A DNA stretch of 64,000 bases from an uncultured Clostridia bacterium (GCA_947627855.1 CANQXR010000002.1:1-64000); one strand, 5' to 3'. Positions 18,401 through 25,925 are shown, counted from the stretch's first letter. Notes: a model not told the origin generated them from the letters alone. Program-made: numbers and translations.

Positions 18401-18435
18401 ATAACGCTGACAACTCTTTTTGAATTTAACTTCAC
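15418..18435 (-). CDS. Secreted pectinesterase (CE8) with N-terminal dockerin
   Basis: A 1005-residue secreted enzyme that removes methyl esters from pectin. Order of parts: signal peptide (1-29, ending AMAA); dockerin-type duplicated repeat (about 30-92), first calcium loop DLDNDGIVTSND canonical, second (DVAGSDGKITNED) one residue longer than normal; a carbohydrate-binding-like beta domain (about 95-290); further beta modules (to about 460); the right-handed beta-helix pectinesterase domain (about 465-820) with QDTLGYNGQ near 650, GGNVDFICG near 676 and LGRTW near 744, corresponding to the catalytic QDT, GxVDFI and LGRxW motifs; a C-terminal beta domain to 1005. GTG start 9 nt after AGGAGG. 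A roughly 405-nt leader precedes it. The dockerin implies binding to a cohesin-bearing scaffold, none of which is in this window. Confidence 0.92.
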   Translation of the reverse strand: MKLNSKRVVSVILSAAMLVSGMSVSAMAATRGDLDNDGIVTSNDAALVYKAVADGTTAQLDLEAADVAGSDGKITNEDAAAIMQYVLRASTVLEPAGEVQEPSVDESNIWWLDEHENVDGTEGGGIAPGTYDILDGLSFRFLEPLDNAATNYTADTGRTYTLDGKKHNGYRNGSRPKNAGQIPNGDAFPTSGSAFLAIPSVDGAITFYLAGQANDYYITTYKVEADGSYTFVESSTHAGGASMSATAAGKAGYAYLATTSTGTNNFLLCGVKFIKDNLQKTAVDFVHNTGVDPEDSSVIIYLTDVDTKDPVEINYASTEVTLNVGHTYSILSNDGSLDVLLDGSSEFTYTGQEKLTFDVNKLDKVTLSGEITFDYPEDAKASDIVTSLTFTSKANPDVNYSFDASSGLTINADNTYSVSIYPGDYTTSAKTANDSYTTYDNVVVERKDTENEIYLENNTPYPYPTAYDPEISVPGDYKTLTEALKAVKAMTRTEDQVVTINFADDIMENVYVDVDNVTFNGNGHSLTWYYGNTAYYYSVTPSTSAKAPTEGLYSERLFRDKYTKNQTSGTYWGGVLVVNAKNFNAQDLTIQNTFSYYVVQEELDDGVEYSKLDRQLDSDVNSQSVRERASAVILGVSADNSEFKNCKILSSQDTLGYNGQTAGHAYFVDCTIGGNVDFICGAGTMVFDDCELQYYEEGYTSPGYLTAPKTNPYIFRGCYVTLSSGKNVNDPTEGKHVQGAKGALGRTWYTGQNGQLTSTAYFIDFNTNGNVDLKTPWLEMNGARETADFYAYNFRESEDGEPLTEIPFTKVYTDPSEDESGLLAKYINDDIIYSALAGWKPDYYKTTGSGGQAPDESTRKDSYVFNLRTVETINPVNSEYIKADDAINENIYNSIFAVASNGTIRNNNSNSVQVAEGNVLYVPAAVGSKITIKYFDYEKNSPNYAFAKVAETAAETNPQEYTVKDGDLTALPDADANDKFYVAVTSTNNNCYIAEIDVDNTGVTE

Positions 18436-18582
18436 GTTTTTCTTCCTCCTTTTTAATAATAAAATAGTATAATTGATATGGAAAATAAAATATATCGGTA
18501 TGCTCCCATTTGCGTATGCAGACAGCGCCTTGTCTTAAGCTGCCTTGCTTATCGCATTTATATTTCAAATATACGATAAGCC

Positions 18583-18841
18583 AAAAAACCCAGCGCACAT
18601 ATGCAGGGCGCAAAACGGGAGCACCCTTGGAAAAAGCCGAAACTCTCCGGCACAGACAAAAGGTTTGCCACGCACCCTTAAAAAGTGCCCTTCCAAGCTG
18701 TACCAAATAGCAGACCATCGGCTTGGATTCCCTGATTTTTCTTGCTGCGGCGCTACATATAGTCATAAGCCATAACCCACGACCAACATATAGACGCGAT
18801 TTTTGAAAAATTCAACCGATTATACTTATCCATATTATTAT
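18583..18841 (-). ncRNA. Candidate structured leader or small RNA upstream of pectinesterase
   Basis: This 509-bp intergenic region has a consensus minus-strand promoter at 18876-18848 and no plausible gene. The predicted RNA starts near 18841. It can form a closing stem AGCGC/GCGCT (18754-18750 with 18596-18592) plus GCAG/CTGC (18748-18745 with 18606-18603), an internal CCAAGC/GCTTGG hairpin, GCCG/CGGC, and CTTGGAA/TTCCAAG. The 3' strand of the closing stem overlaps a terminator-like hairpin (18608-18589) followed by six U (18588-18583). Mutually exclusive closing stem and terminator is riboswitch-like architecture; alternatively it is a separate RNA gene of about 260 nt. I did not recognise any known riboswitch class, 6S, tmRNA, SRP or RNase P signature. 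Confidence 0.5.
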
Positions 18842-18847
18842 AAATAT

Positions 18848-18876
18848 ATTATAAACAAAAAGCTATCTTCTGTCAA
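18848..18876 (-). promoter_or_regulatory. Consensus promoter about 410 nt upstream of pectinesterase
   Basis: Minus strand TTGACA (18876-18871), 17-nt spacer, TATAAT (18853-18848). It is the only full-consensus promoter in the gap. A weak TATACT-like -10 also exists close to the coding start. Confidence 0.8.
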
Positions 18877-18944
18877 CATTCTTTTGCCCCCTTTTTCAGA
18901 ACAGGGACATAAATCACGGAATATATTGAACTGAGGTGATAATT

Positions 18945-20225
18945 ATGGAAATATATACAGTAAAGGAAGGCGATGCACTTGACAGAATCGCAAGAAATTA
19001 TAATGTATCGTCATATAGCCTTGCGCTGTACAACCAGCTTACAGACCCCGATAAAATTTCTGTCGGACAGCATCTTATAATTCTTAAACCCGACAAAACG
19101 TATTATGTAAAGCCCGGCGATACACTTGCCGAGATAGCCGCAAAGGAAGGCACGACCCTCAGCCGACTTCTTCAGACAAATCCTCAGATAATAAATCCCG
19201 ATGAAATATATCCGGGACAGAGAATAGTAATATCCTTCGAGGATAAACCCACAGGAACCATGTCAATAAACGGTTATGCCTATCCCAATATCGACAGGGC
19301 AATTCTCAAACAGACTCTTCCCTACCTCACCTATCTGACTATTTTTTCATATGGCTTCACCCCCGAAGGAGAGCTTCTGAAAATAAACGACTCCGAACTT
19401 ACCGCCCTTGCCAGACGCTACGGCGCAGGTCCCGTCATGCTGATTTCCGCCCTTACCGAAAACGGCAGCTTTTCAAACGAGCTTGCCTCAACCCTCATAG
19501 ATAATGAAGAAACACAGGATAAGCTCATAGAAAATATCATAGAAAATATGAAAGAAAAGGGCTATATAGGTCTTGATATGGATTTTGAATTCATCTACCC
19601 CGAAGACAGCGAAAACTACGCCGCCATGATAGAAAAATTCCGCAGCCGCCTGAACGACGAAGGACTCTTCATAATAGTAGCCCTCGCCCCCAAAACCTCC
19701 GACACCCAGACAGGTCTCCTCTACGAAGGTCACAACTACCAATCCCTAGGCGCCTCCTCCAACGTAGAATTAATAATGACCTACGAATGGGGCTACACAT
19801 ATGGTCCTCCTATGGCTGTTGCGCCGCTTAATAAGGTCAGAGAGGTTGTGGAGTATGCCGTTTCCGAAATAAATCCCAATAAAATATATATGGGAATGCC
19901 AAATTACGGATATGACTGGACACTGCCCTATGTAAGGGGTGAATCAAGAGCGGAATCCATATCCAATGTTGAAGCGGTTGAACGTGCATACAGAAACAAT
20001 GCCGAAATAATGTTTGACGAGCTTGCCCAAAGCCCTTATTATAAATACAAAAAAGACGGTCTTATGCACGAGGTATGGTTTGAGGACGCACTCAGCGTAT
20101 ACGGCAAATTCAATCTGGCAAGGGAATTTAAGCTGGCCGGACTGAGCTATTGGAATATAATGCGTCCCTTCCTGCAAAACTGGATGCTTATTTCAAACCT
20201 TACAAATATAAACAAAATTTATTGA
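18945..20225 (+). CDS. LysM-GH18 spore-cortex-type hydrolase (SleL/YaaH family)
   Basis: A 426-residue protein with two LysM peptidoglycan-binding modules (about residues 2-46 starting EIYTVKEGDALDRIARNYNV, and 50-96 with YYVKPGDTLAEIAAKEG) followed by a GH18 domain (about 105-425). The catalytic DxxDxDxE-type motif appears as GLDMDFEF near residue 210-217, giving the catalytic Glu. No signal peptide, as in SleL/YaaH spore coat enzymes; the family cleaves cortex peptidoglycan during germination. Start ATG 18945 follows GAGGTGAT; an upstream in-frame GTG lies inside that site. Between about 19600 and 19795 the codon choice shifts (see findings). It strongly suggests an endospore former. Confidence 0.88.
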   Translation: MEIYTVKEGDALDRIARNYNVSSYSLALYNQLTDPDKISVGQHLIILKPDKTYYVKPGDTLAEIAAKEGTTLSRLLQTNPQIINPDEIYPGQRIVISFEDKPTGTMSINGYAYPNIDRAILKQTLPYLTYLTIFSYGFTPEGELLKINDSELTALARRYGAGPVMLISALTENGSFSNELASTLIDNEETQDKLIENIIENMKEKGYIGLDMDFEFIYPEDSENYAAMIEKFRSRLNDEGLFIIVALAPKTSDTQTGLLYEGHNYQSLGASSNVELIMTYEWGYTYGPPMAVAPLNKVREVVEYAVSEINPNKIYMGMPNYGYDWTLPYVRGESRAESISNVEAVERAYRNNAEIMFDELAQSPYYKYKKDGLMHEVWFEDALSVYGKFNLAREFKLAGLSYWNIMRPFLQNWMLISNLTNINKIY

Positions 20226-20324
20226 CAATAAATCTTTTATTAAAATATAATTAACAGTGTTGATTTTGTATTGCTGCTTTTAGTATAATATAATAAGTGA
20301 AAGCCGATAAACTGCGGGCGGCAA

Positions 20325-20470
20325 GCCGAGGCGAGGCGTGGGGGACGAGGGGCAAAGGGCGGAAGCGACCTTGGGAGCCTCCGCCCTTTGCCCCTCGTCC
20401 CCCACGCCTCGCCTCGGCCCCGTTGGTCCGCCTTTTAAAACCATCATATGATGGTTTAAAAGGTGGGGCA
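20325..20470 (-). repeat. Composite palindromic element, copy D (reverse orientation)
   Basis: Read on the minus strand: TGCCCC (20470-20465), a hairpin (20463-20450 with 20445-20431, 4-nt loop ATAT, one bulged base) with the AACCATC/GATGGTT signature, then GCGGACCAACGGGGC, then a long palindrome with perfect 39-bp arms (20418-20380 and 20363-20325) and a 16-nt loop. The core matches copies B and C almost base for base, while the long arms differ. It sits between sleL-like and the copper-amine-oxidase-N gene and ends 21 nt before the latter's start codon, so it lies in that gene's 5' leader if transcribed from upstream. Confidence 0.9.
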
Positions 20471-20491
20471 TATAAAACAGGAGGTATTGTT

Positions 20492-22021
20492 ATGCATAAT
20501 AAATTCAGCAAAAAGAACTTTTTTCACGCTCTGACAGTTGTTCTTATATTTTGGTTAATGTCCGTCAATACATATGCTGCCGGACAGATATCGCTTGTAA
20601 TAAATGGCGAAGCTTTTCAGGCGCATGATGCAAACGGAAATGAAATATATCCTCTGGTATATGAAAACAGGACATATCTGCCTGTACGGGCAATAGCCGA
20701 GGTTTTCGGCAAACCCATCGACTGGGACGGCTTCACTAATACAGTATACATAGGCAATAAAGGCAGCGGCGTAAATTCCTATTCTGATGAAGTTAGAATA
20801 GTTCTGGACGGCAGCATATTCGTATATTACGATGAAAACGGCACACAGCTTAAGCCTATAATAGTGAATGAAACCTCCTATCTTCCCCTCCGTGGCGCAG
20901 CAATGGCATTCAATAAGCAGATAGAATGGTCAGCGGAGGAGCGCACGGTTTACATTACAGATAAGGAAGAGTCGATCTCTTTGCAGGAAAATAGCGTGCA
21001 AACCGGCGATCTCCGAAGTGTTCTTGCCGCAAACATTGAAAATTATAATACGGAAGAAATAGATATTTCAGAATATAATATAAGCTGCGATGAACTTAAA
21101 ACATTGGTGAGCGACATTGTAAATCGGCCGGAATTCTATTATGTTGCAAGCAGCTTTATGTATTCTCATTATGATAACATTGTACAGAACGTCAGATTTG
21201 ACTATACGATCGGAAAAAGCATTGTTGAACAGGCACGTCAGGCCAACGCTTCGGGAGAATATAAGATACTTTTCATAGGTGATTGGGACAGCATAACCGA
21301 CAGCACATACAAGGACAGGCTTGAAAATATATTTTACGAGGTCTATCCCCGACTTGTCAGGAGATGGGGTGATGAAAATACCTCCAAAGCCATAATACTG
21401 AAAGCCGACAAAAATTTTGATATGGGAGAAAATGTAGTCGGTTTTACTCATGGTTATCTCATAAGCTTTTCAACGGCATTTGCCAATAAAAATCCACGTG
21501 ATGTCGGTTTTTTTGCCCATGAGCTTACCCACGCCGTTCAGCAGTATATCCACCTTGACTCGTCATGGTGGACTGAAAATATGGCAAATTACGGCAGATT
21601 CCGCTATTATCACTGGGCAGGCGATGATCTGCTGAAGCTGGATTATTACAGCCCTTCCGTAAGGGATTGGAATTACGAGCCATACGGAAATTGTATGTGG
21701 TTTTTTGCATATATGGACTCAAAATATCCGACGGTGAAAAATGCTGACGGCAGTCTTGAATACGGACTTATAGACAGTCTTAACAGAGCCGTACGATCCG
21801 GCAGGGTCAGAACCGATGGCGGAAGCACTCAGTCGGACGCCGATTTCAACTCCATTGTGTCTGAAATAACGGGCTTTCCGGATATAGACAGTCTGAGAGA
21901 GCAGTATATAAAGGAGCTTAACGACAAAAGCTGGCTGTTCACAGGCTTTGACGGCTATGCCGATAATTTTATAACCGAAAATATACCGGGAGTGAAAGAT
22001 CCTGTCTATAACAGACCATAA
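20492..22021 (+). CDS. Secreted protein: copper amine oxidase N-domains plus basic-secretory-type metallopeptidase
   Basis: A 509-residue exported protein. Signal peptide about 1-31 (NTYAA cut). Two copper-amine-oxidase N-terminal-like repeats follow (about 32-165), each with the typical PLVYENRTYLPVRAIAE / KPIIVNETSYLPLRGAA pattern and a VYIGN/VYITD strand; in Clostridia these act as wall-associated modules. After a linker, the C-terminal half (about 280-505) carries FFAHELTHAVQQY near residue 340-352, the HExxH zinc motif of the plant-type basic secretory protein (BSP) peptidase group, with a downstream WWTENMANYGR. Start ATG 20492 follows CAGGAGG; the frame is open 65 codons upstream through the palindromic element, which is not coding. 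Substrate unknown. Confidence 0.82.
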   Translation: MHNKFSKKNFFHALTVVLIFWLMSVNTYAAGQISLVINGEAFQAHDANGNEIYPLVYENRTYLPVRAIAEVFGKPIDWDGFTNTVYIGNKGSGVNSYSDEVRIVLDGSIFVYYDENGTQLKPIIVNETSYLPLRGAAMAFNKQIEWSAEERTVYITDKEESISLQENSVQTGDLRSVLAANIENYNTEEIDISEYNISCDELKTLVSDIVNRPEFYYVASSFMYSHYDNIVQNVRFDYTIGKSIVEQARQANASGEYKILFIGDWDSITDSTYKDRLENIFYEVYPRLVRRWGDENTSKAIILKADKNFDMGENVVGFTHGYLISFSTAFANKNPRDVGFFAHELTHAVQQYIHLDSSWWTENMANYGRFRYYHWAGDDLLKLDYYSPSVRDWNYEPYGNCMWFFAYMDSKYPTVKNADGSLEYGLIDSLNRAVRSGRVRTDGGSTQSDADFNSIVSEITGFPDIDSLREQYIKELNDKSWLFTGFDGYADNFITENIPGVKDPVYNRP

Positions 22022-22026
22022 GCCCT

Positions 22027-22671
22027 TCACCTGTCCGCACTGAAATAATATTCGGGCACAGAGCCTTGAAAAACCGTATCCACAAGCACATATTTTCTTT
22101 TTATGTTGATTGTCTTTGCGGCAAAGGGACATACTATTTTAACGGCTGCGTCTATGTTCAGATAAATGCTGTAATTCACACTGTTTATGCCACTGTCGGT
22201 AAGTGTGCTGCCGTAGTCGCAAAGCGCCGAGCCGATGGGCAGAAGCTTTATTTCTATCTTCGGTCCGCAGTTTGAAAAAAGCTTTATTCCCGTAAGCATT
22301 CCCAAAGGCAGCCTTATGTCGGAGCTTTCCGCATTGCTGAGGGATTCGGACAGTTCGGCTGCAATTTTGGCGCATATGTCATTTATAAGAAGGGAGTTGA
22401 CCGTTATTTGCGACAGCTCCCCTTCTTTGTTCTGTGCTTCATAAAAATCCTTATAGCTCAGATTTCTTTCGCTTATTATTCCTTCCGTCAGCTCGTCTAT
22501 TTTTTTGTTTACATACGCCGCCGCATAGTCCGATGATATCTCCTCGGCAGCGGAAAAAACCACGTTATCAATAAAACTCAGACACGCCGTAATTATCAAA
22601 AATGTGAAAAAAATCGAAATATAGAGCCTCCACGGGGCTTTTTTGCGGTGTTTTTTGTAAAATTTAAACAA
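22027..22671 (-). CDS. yunB: Sporulation protein YunB
   Basis: A 214-residue protein matching YunB: an N-terminal basic stretch (FKFYKKHRKKAPWR), one membrane helix (about 16-36), then a domain with YVNKKIDELTEGII, TVNSLLINDICAKIAAELS and RLPLGMLTGIKLFSNCGPKIEIKLLPIG, the last being the family signature, and SGINSVNYSIYLNID. YunB is expressed late in sporulation in Bacillus subtilis and is needed for full sporulation. The start is probably TTG 22671, 8 nt after CGGAGG. Convergent with the preceding gene (5 nt between stops) and divergent from the PBP gene. Confidence 0.88.
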   Translation of the reverse strand: MFKFYKKHRKKAPWRLYISIFFTFLIITACLSFIDNVVFSAAEEISSDYAAAYVNKKIDELTEGIISERNLSYKDFYEAQNKEGELSQITVNSLLINDICAKIAAELSESLSNAESSDIRLPLGMLTGIKLFSNCGPKIEIKLLPIGSALCDYGSTLTDSGINSVNYSIYLNIDAAVKIVCPFAAKTINIKRKYVLVDTVFQGSVPEYYFSADR

Positions 22672-22915
22672 AAAGCCAACCTCCGATAAAAATTTTGATT
22701 GTATTTTTTTATTAATCTGTTATAATAATATGTATAAAAACAGCTTATTTATCACTAATATTATTCTCTGCCAAAAAAGCAGACAAATCTTGGTGATTAC
22801 TGTAAATATCAATGATATAATAAGTCATATGATTCTGCTGTTCAAAGGGAAAACAGTATAAAGCGCTACATAATTATTCAGAATAAAAACATACTTATTG
22901 TCGGGAGGTATTATT

Positions 22916-25789
22916 ATGAAAAACGATAATAATGATTTGTCTTTACATAATCGTGATTCGGGCACGGGCAGTCCGGGTATGGGCTATGGCGATGATTATG
23001 CCCCAAGACTCACAAAAAGAATTATGGAAAGAGAAAACACGCCTGCGCAGCATACCTCGGAAAATAAGCCTGTGCAGCACTCCGTACAAAATACATCGGC
23101 ACACCATGCCCATCGGAGTGATGAAAACAGGCAGACTCACCATAATACGGGGGCTCATAAAAATCCACAGCCATCTGCCCATGGCGGAAACGGCAAAAGA
23201 CACAAAAAGAATAAGGTTTCCGAAAAAGGCTTTGTCGGCAGACTGTTCTGGTGTCTTAAATGGGTCGTAAGGCTTGCTGTTATTGTGTTTTTCAGCCTTA
23301 TTTTTGCCTGCCTCGGCGCAGGACTTGGCATTTATATATGCGTTATAAGAGATGCTCCGGCGCTTGAAATTCTGTCTATACAGCCTGATGCATATACCTC
23401 CTTTGTGTATGATAAGGACGGCTCCAAGATAGACGAGTTTCATGGAGAGGAAAACAGAATTTACGTTACCCTTGACAAAATACCGGAGGATATGCAAAAT
23501 GCCTTTATAGCAATAGAGGACGAGCGTTTTTACAAACACAACGGCGTAGACCTCAAAGGTATTGCAAGAGCCGCTTATTCAACCCTTTCCGGTACGGAGG
23601 TTCAGGGTGCTTCTACGCTTACACAGCAGCTTATCAAAAACAATGTGACCAAGGTAAGCAGAAACACATTTGAAACAAAAATACAGGAGCAATATCTCGC
23701 AATACAGTACGAATCAATGCTCACCGAGGAGCTTGGCTCGAAAGATGCAGCGAAAAAATATCTTTTGGAGCTTTACCTTAACACAATAAACCTGAGTCAC
23801 GGCTATAACGGCGTTGAAGCCGCCGCACAGGGCTATTACAATAAAGACGTTTCCGAGCTTGATCTCGCCGAATGCGCCGTTATTGCGGCAATTACAAATA
23901 ATCCCTATCATTATTCTCCAAGAACAAATCCTGAGAATAATAAGGCAAGACAAACCGAAATCCTTAAAAAAATGCTTGAACAGGGCTATATAACACAGGA
24001 GGAGCATGACAGCGCTCTTGCCGAGGACGTTTATTCCTCTGTTTCCCAGTCAAGCACTGACGGAAGCAATACGGGCACTGTAATACACACCTACTTTATA
24101 GACAGTCTTTTCGATCAGGTTTCGGAGGATCTCCAGAACAAATATAATATGTCGTCAGCACAGGCAAATTACGTTATTTATAACGGCGGTCTGCAGATAT
24201 ATTCCACATTTGACAAGAATATACAAAACATACTTGACGAAACCTTTGCCGATGACTCACTGTTCCCCAATGCAAGGTATAATCTGAGAGCAACCTATAC
24301 GGTATCCGTTGAAGATTCCGCAACAGGCAAGCAGGAGCATTCCGAATTCAATAAGTTTGTAAGAAGTCAGGAGGCAGCCGATGAATTCGTGGCTGAAAAA
24401 AAAGCGGAGGTTGAAGGCAGTCTGACGGGAAGTGAAAGCATAGTGGCGGAAAAGTCCACCTTCACCGTTGAACCGCAGGCGGCAATGGTAATCGAGGATT
24501 ATCACACAGGTCATATACCCGCCCTTATCGGCGGCAGAGGAGCCAAAACAGTAAACAGAGGCTTTAACCGTGCCACAGATTCCGCCCGTCAGCCCGGTTC
24601 GGTATTCAAGGTTCTGGCGGCTTATGCTCCGGGTATAGATACAGGCAGACTTACGGCGGCTACGCCAATAGAGGATTCACCCTTTAAGGTCGGCAATTAT
24701 GAGCCGTCAAACTGGTGGGGCAAAAGCTGGAGAGGAATGGCAAACCCCCGCAAGGGTATACAGGACTCTATGAATGTAGTTACCGTAAAGGCAATGGATA
24801 TGGTTGGCGTAGATACCTGCTATGAATATCTTGAAAACTTCGGCTTCACGACCCTTGAAAACGACGCCCATCTTTCCACGGCTCTTGGCGGCATAACAAA
24901 CGGCGTAACACAGCTTGAGGTTACTGCGGCATACGGCACAATAGCCAACGGCGGCGTATATAAGAAGCCTACGTTGTATACAAAGGTTCTGGACCATAAC
25001 GGAAATACTCTTCTTGACTATGACGAGGATTTTGAAGAAAGAGAGGTATTGTCACCGGGAGCCTCCTACGTGCTTATAGATATGATGAAGGACGTTATTA
25101 CAAAGGGAACAGGTACGGCGGCAGCCTTCAGAAATATAAATATGCCTTTATGCGGCAAAACGGGAACCACGACCGACACGAAGGACCTTACCTTCGTAGG
25201 CATAACACCCTACTATGTTGCCGGAATATGGCTTGGCTATGACAGCTATGACGACACCGTAAGGAATATGGAGGGGCTGAACGAGCGCTCTCACGAGGAC
25301 GTATGGCGCAGCTGTATGGAAAGAGTACACGAGGGGCTTGAATATAAGGAATTTGAAAAGCCCGATGATGTTGTGGAGGTATATGTATGCTCTTACAGCG
25401 GACTTCTCCCCAACGGCTGCAGCGGACACAATGAATATTTCGTAAAGGGAACCGAACCTACGGAATACTGCAAGGGTCACTCCGCAAGACTTTATCTTGA
25501 TGAGAAATATTATAATGCCGGCTATGGCTATGACCCCAATGCACCCGCTCCCAACAATTCTGACGATGAAGAGGACGAAGAGGACAACGATGACGAGCAG
25601 GAGGTAAACGAAAATCCCTCCCCCGATGAAATCGAAAATGCCTATGAAGCTGAATTCGGCGACCTTGACAATGCTCCGGCAGGAGATGCTCCGGCTCAGG
25701 AGGCTCCTCCGGCTGATGCGGCACCTCCCGCAGCAGACAGCGGACAGGACGCAGCGGCAGACGAACAGGGCGATGAGCCTGTTCATTAA
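22916..25789 (+). CDS. Class A penicillin-binding protein (PBP1A family)
   Basis: A 957-residue bifunctional peptidoglycan synthase. Order: cytoplasmic N-terminus of about 110 residues rich in His, Asn and Gln with a basic end (GKRHKKNK); membrane helix about 128-150; GT51 glycosyltransferase (about 170-340) with AIEDERFYKHNGVD near 200 and STLTQQLIKN; transpeptidase (about 480-800) with catalytic SVFK near 561, SMN near 618 and KTGTTTD near 747. The last 110 residues are low complexity: an acidic DDEEDEEDNDDEQE run then a Pro/Ala/Asp-rich tail. Start ATG 22916 follows GGGAGG. A 39-residue gene follows after 16 nt with its own ribosome site. Confidence 0.93.
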   Translation: MKNDNNDLSLHNRDSGTGSPGMGYGDDYAPRLTKRIMERENTPAQHTSENKPVQHSVQNTSAHHAHRSDENRQTHHNTGAHKNPQPSAHGGNGKRHKKNKVSEKGFVGRLFWCLKWVVRLAVIVFFSLIFACLGAGLGIYICVIRDAPALEILSIQPDAYTSFVYDKDGSKIDEFHGEENRIYVTLDKIPEDMQNAFIAIEDERFYKHNGVDLKGIARAAYSTLSGTEVQGASTLTQQLIKNNVTKVSRNTFETKIQEQYLAIQYESMLTEELGSKDAAKKYLLELYLNTINLSHGYNGVEAAAQGYYNKDVSELDLAECAVIAAITNNPYHYSPRTNPENNKARQTEILKKMLEQGYITQEEHDSALAEDVYSSVSQSSTDGSNTGTVIHTYFIDSLFDQVSEDLQNKYNMSSAQANYVIYNGGLQIYSTFDKNIQNILDETFADDSLFPNARYNLRATYTVSVEDSATGKQEHSEFNKFVRSQEAADEFVAEKKAEVEGSLTGSESIVAEKSTFTVEPQAAMVIEDYHTGHIPALIGGRGAKTVNRGFNRATDSARQPGSVFKVLAAYAPGIDTGRLTAATPIEDSPFKVGNYEPSNWWGKSWRGMANPRKGIQDSMNVVTVKAMDMVGVDTCYEYLENFGFTTLENDAHLSTALGGITNGVTQLEVTAAYGTIANGGVYKKPTLYTKVLDHNGNTLLDYDEDFEEREVLSPGASYVLIDMMKDVITKGTGTAAAFRNINMPLCGKTGTTTDTKDLTFVGITPYYVAGIWLGYDSYDDTVRNMEGLNERSHEDVWRSCMERVHEGLEYKEFEKPDDVVEVYVCSYSGLLPNGCSGHNEYFVKGTEPTEYCKGHSARLYLDEKYYNAGYGYDPNAPAPNNSDDEEDEEDNDDEQEVNENPSPDEIENAYEAEFGDLDNAPAGDAPAQEAPPADAAPPAADSGQDAAADEQGDEPVH

Positions 25790-25805
25790 AAAAGGAGGCG
25801 CTGAT

Positions 25806-25925
25806 ATGGGCTTTATAAAAAACAAAATAAAGAAAAAAGTCGGAAATATAATTAAAAAGCACACGAAAAAATTTTTTTGGGACGGTCTGTATTTTTTGGT
25901 GTTCAGACTGTATAACAAGCTTTAA
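25806..25925 (+). CDS. 39-residue basic amphipathic small protein
   Basis: An ATG after a perfect AAAGGAGGC site, 16 nt behind the PBP gene. The product begins MGFIKNKIKKKVGNII, continues with another Lys-rich segment and ends FFWDGLYFLVFRLYNKL. Nearly one third of residues are Lys, with an aromatic C-terminal segment that could lie on a membrane. Function unknown; its position suggests co-expression with the PBP. A shadow frame is unlikely given the exact ribosome site. Confidence 0.65.
   Translation: MGFIKNKIKKKVGNIIKKHTKKFFWDGLYFLVFRLYNKL

Noticed and set aside
18332..18766. 144-codon minus-strand frame upstream of the pectinesterase
   Set aside because: It spans the structured leader, the terminator-like hairpin and the pectinesterase ribosome site, has no ribosome site of its own, and overlaps the true gene out of frame.
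20280..20511. Minus-strand frames over the element at 20325-20470
   Set aside because: They are Arg/Pro/Gly-rich translations of the palindrome without ribosome sites.
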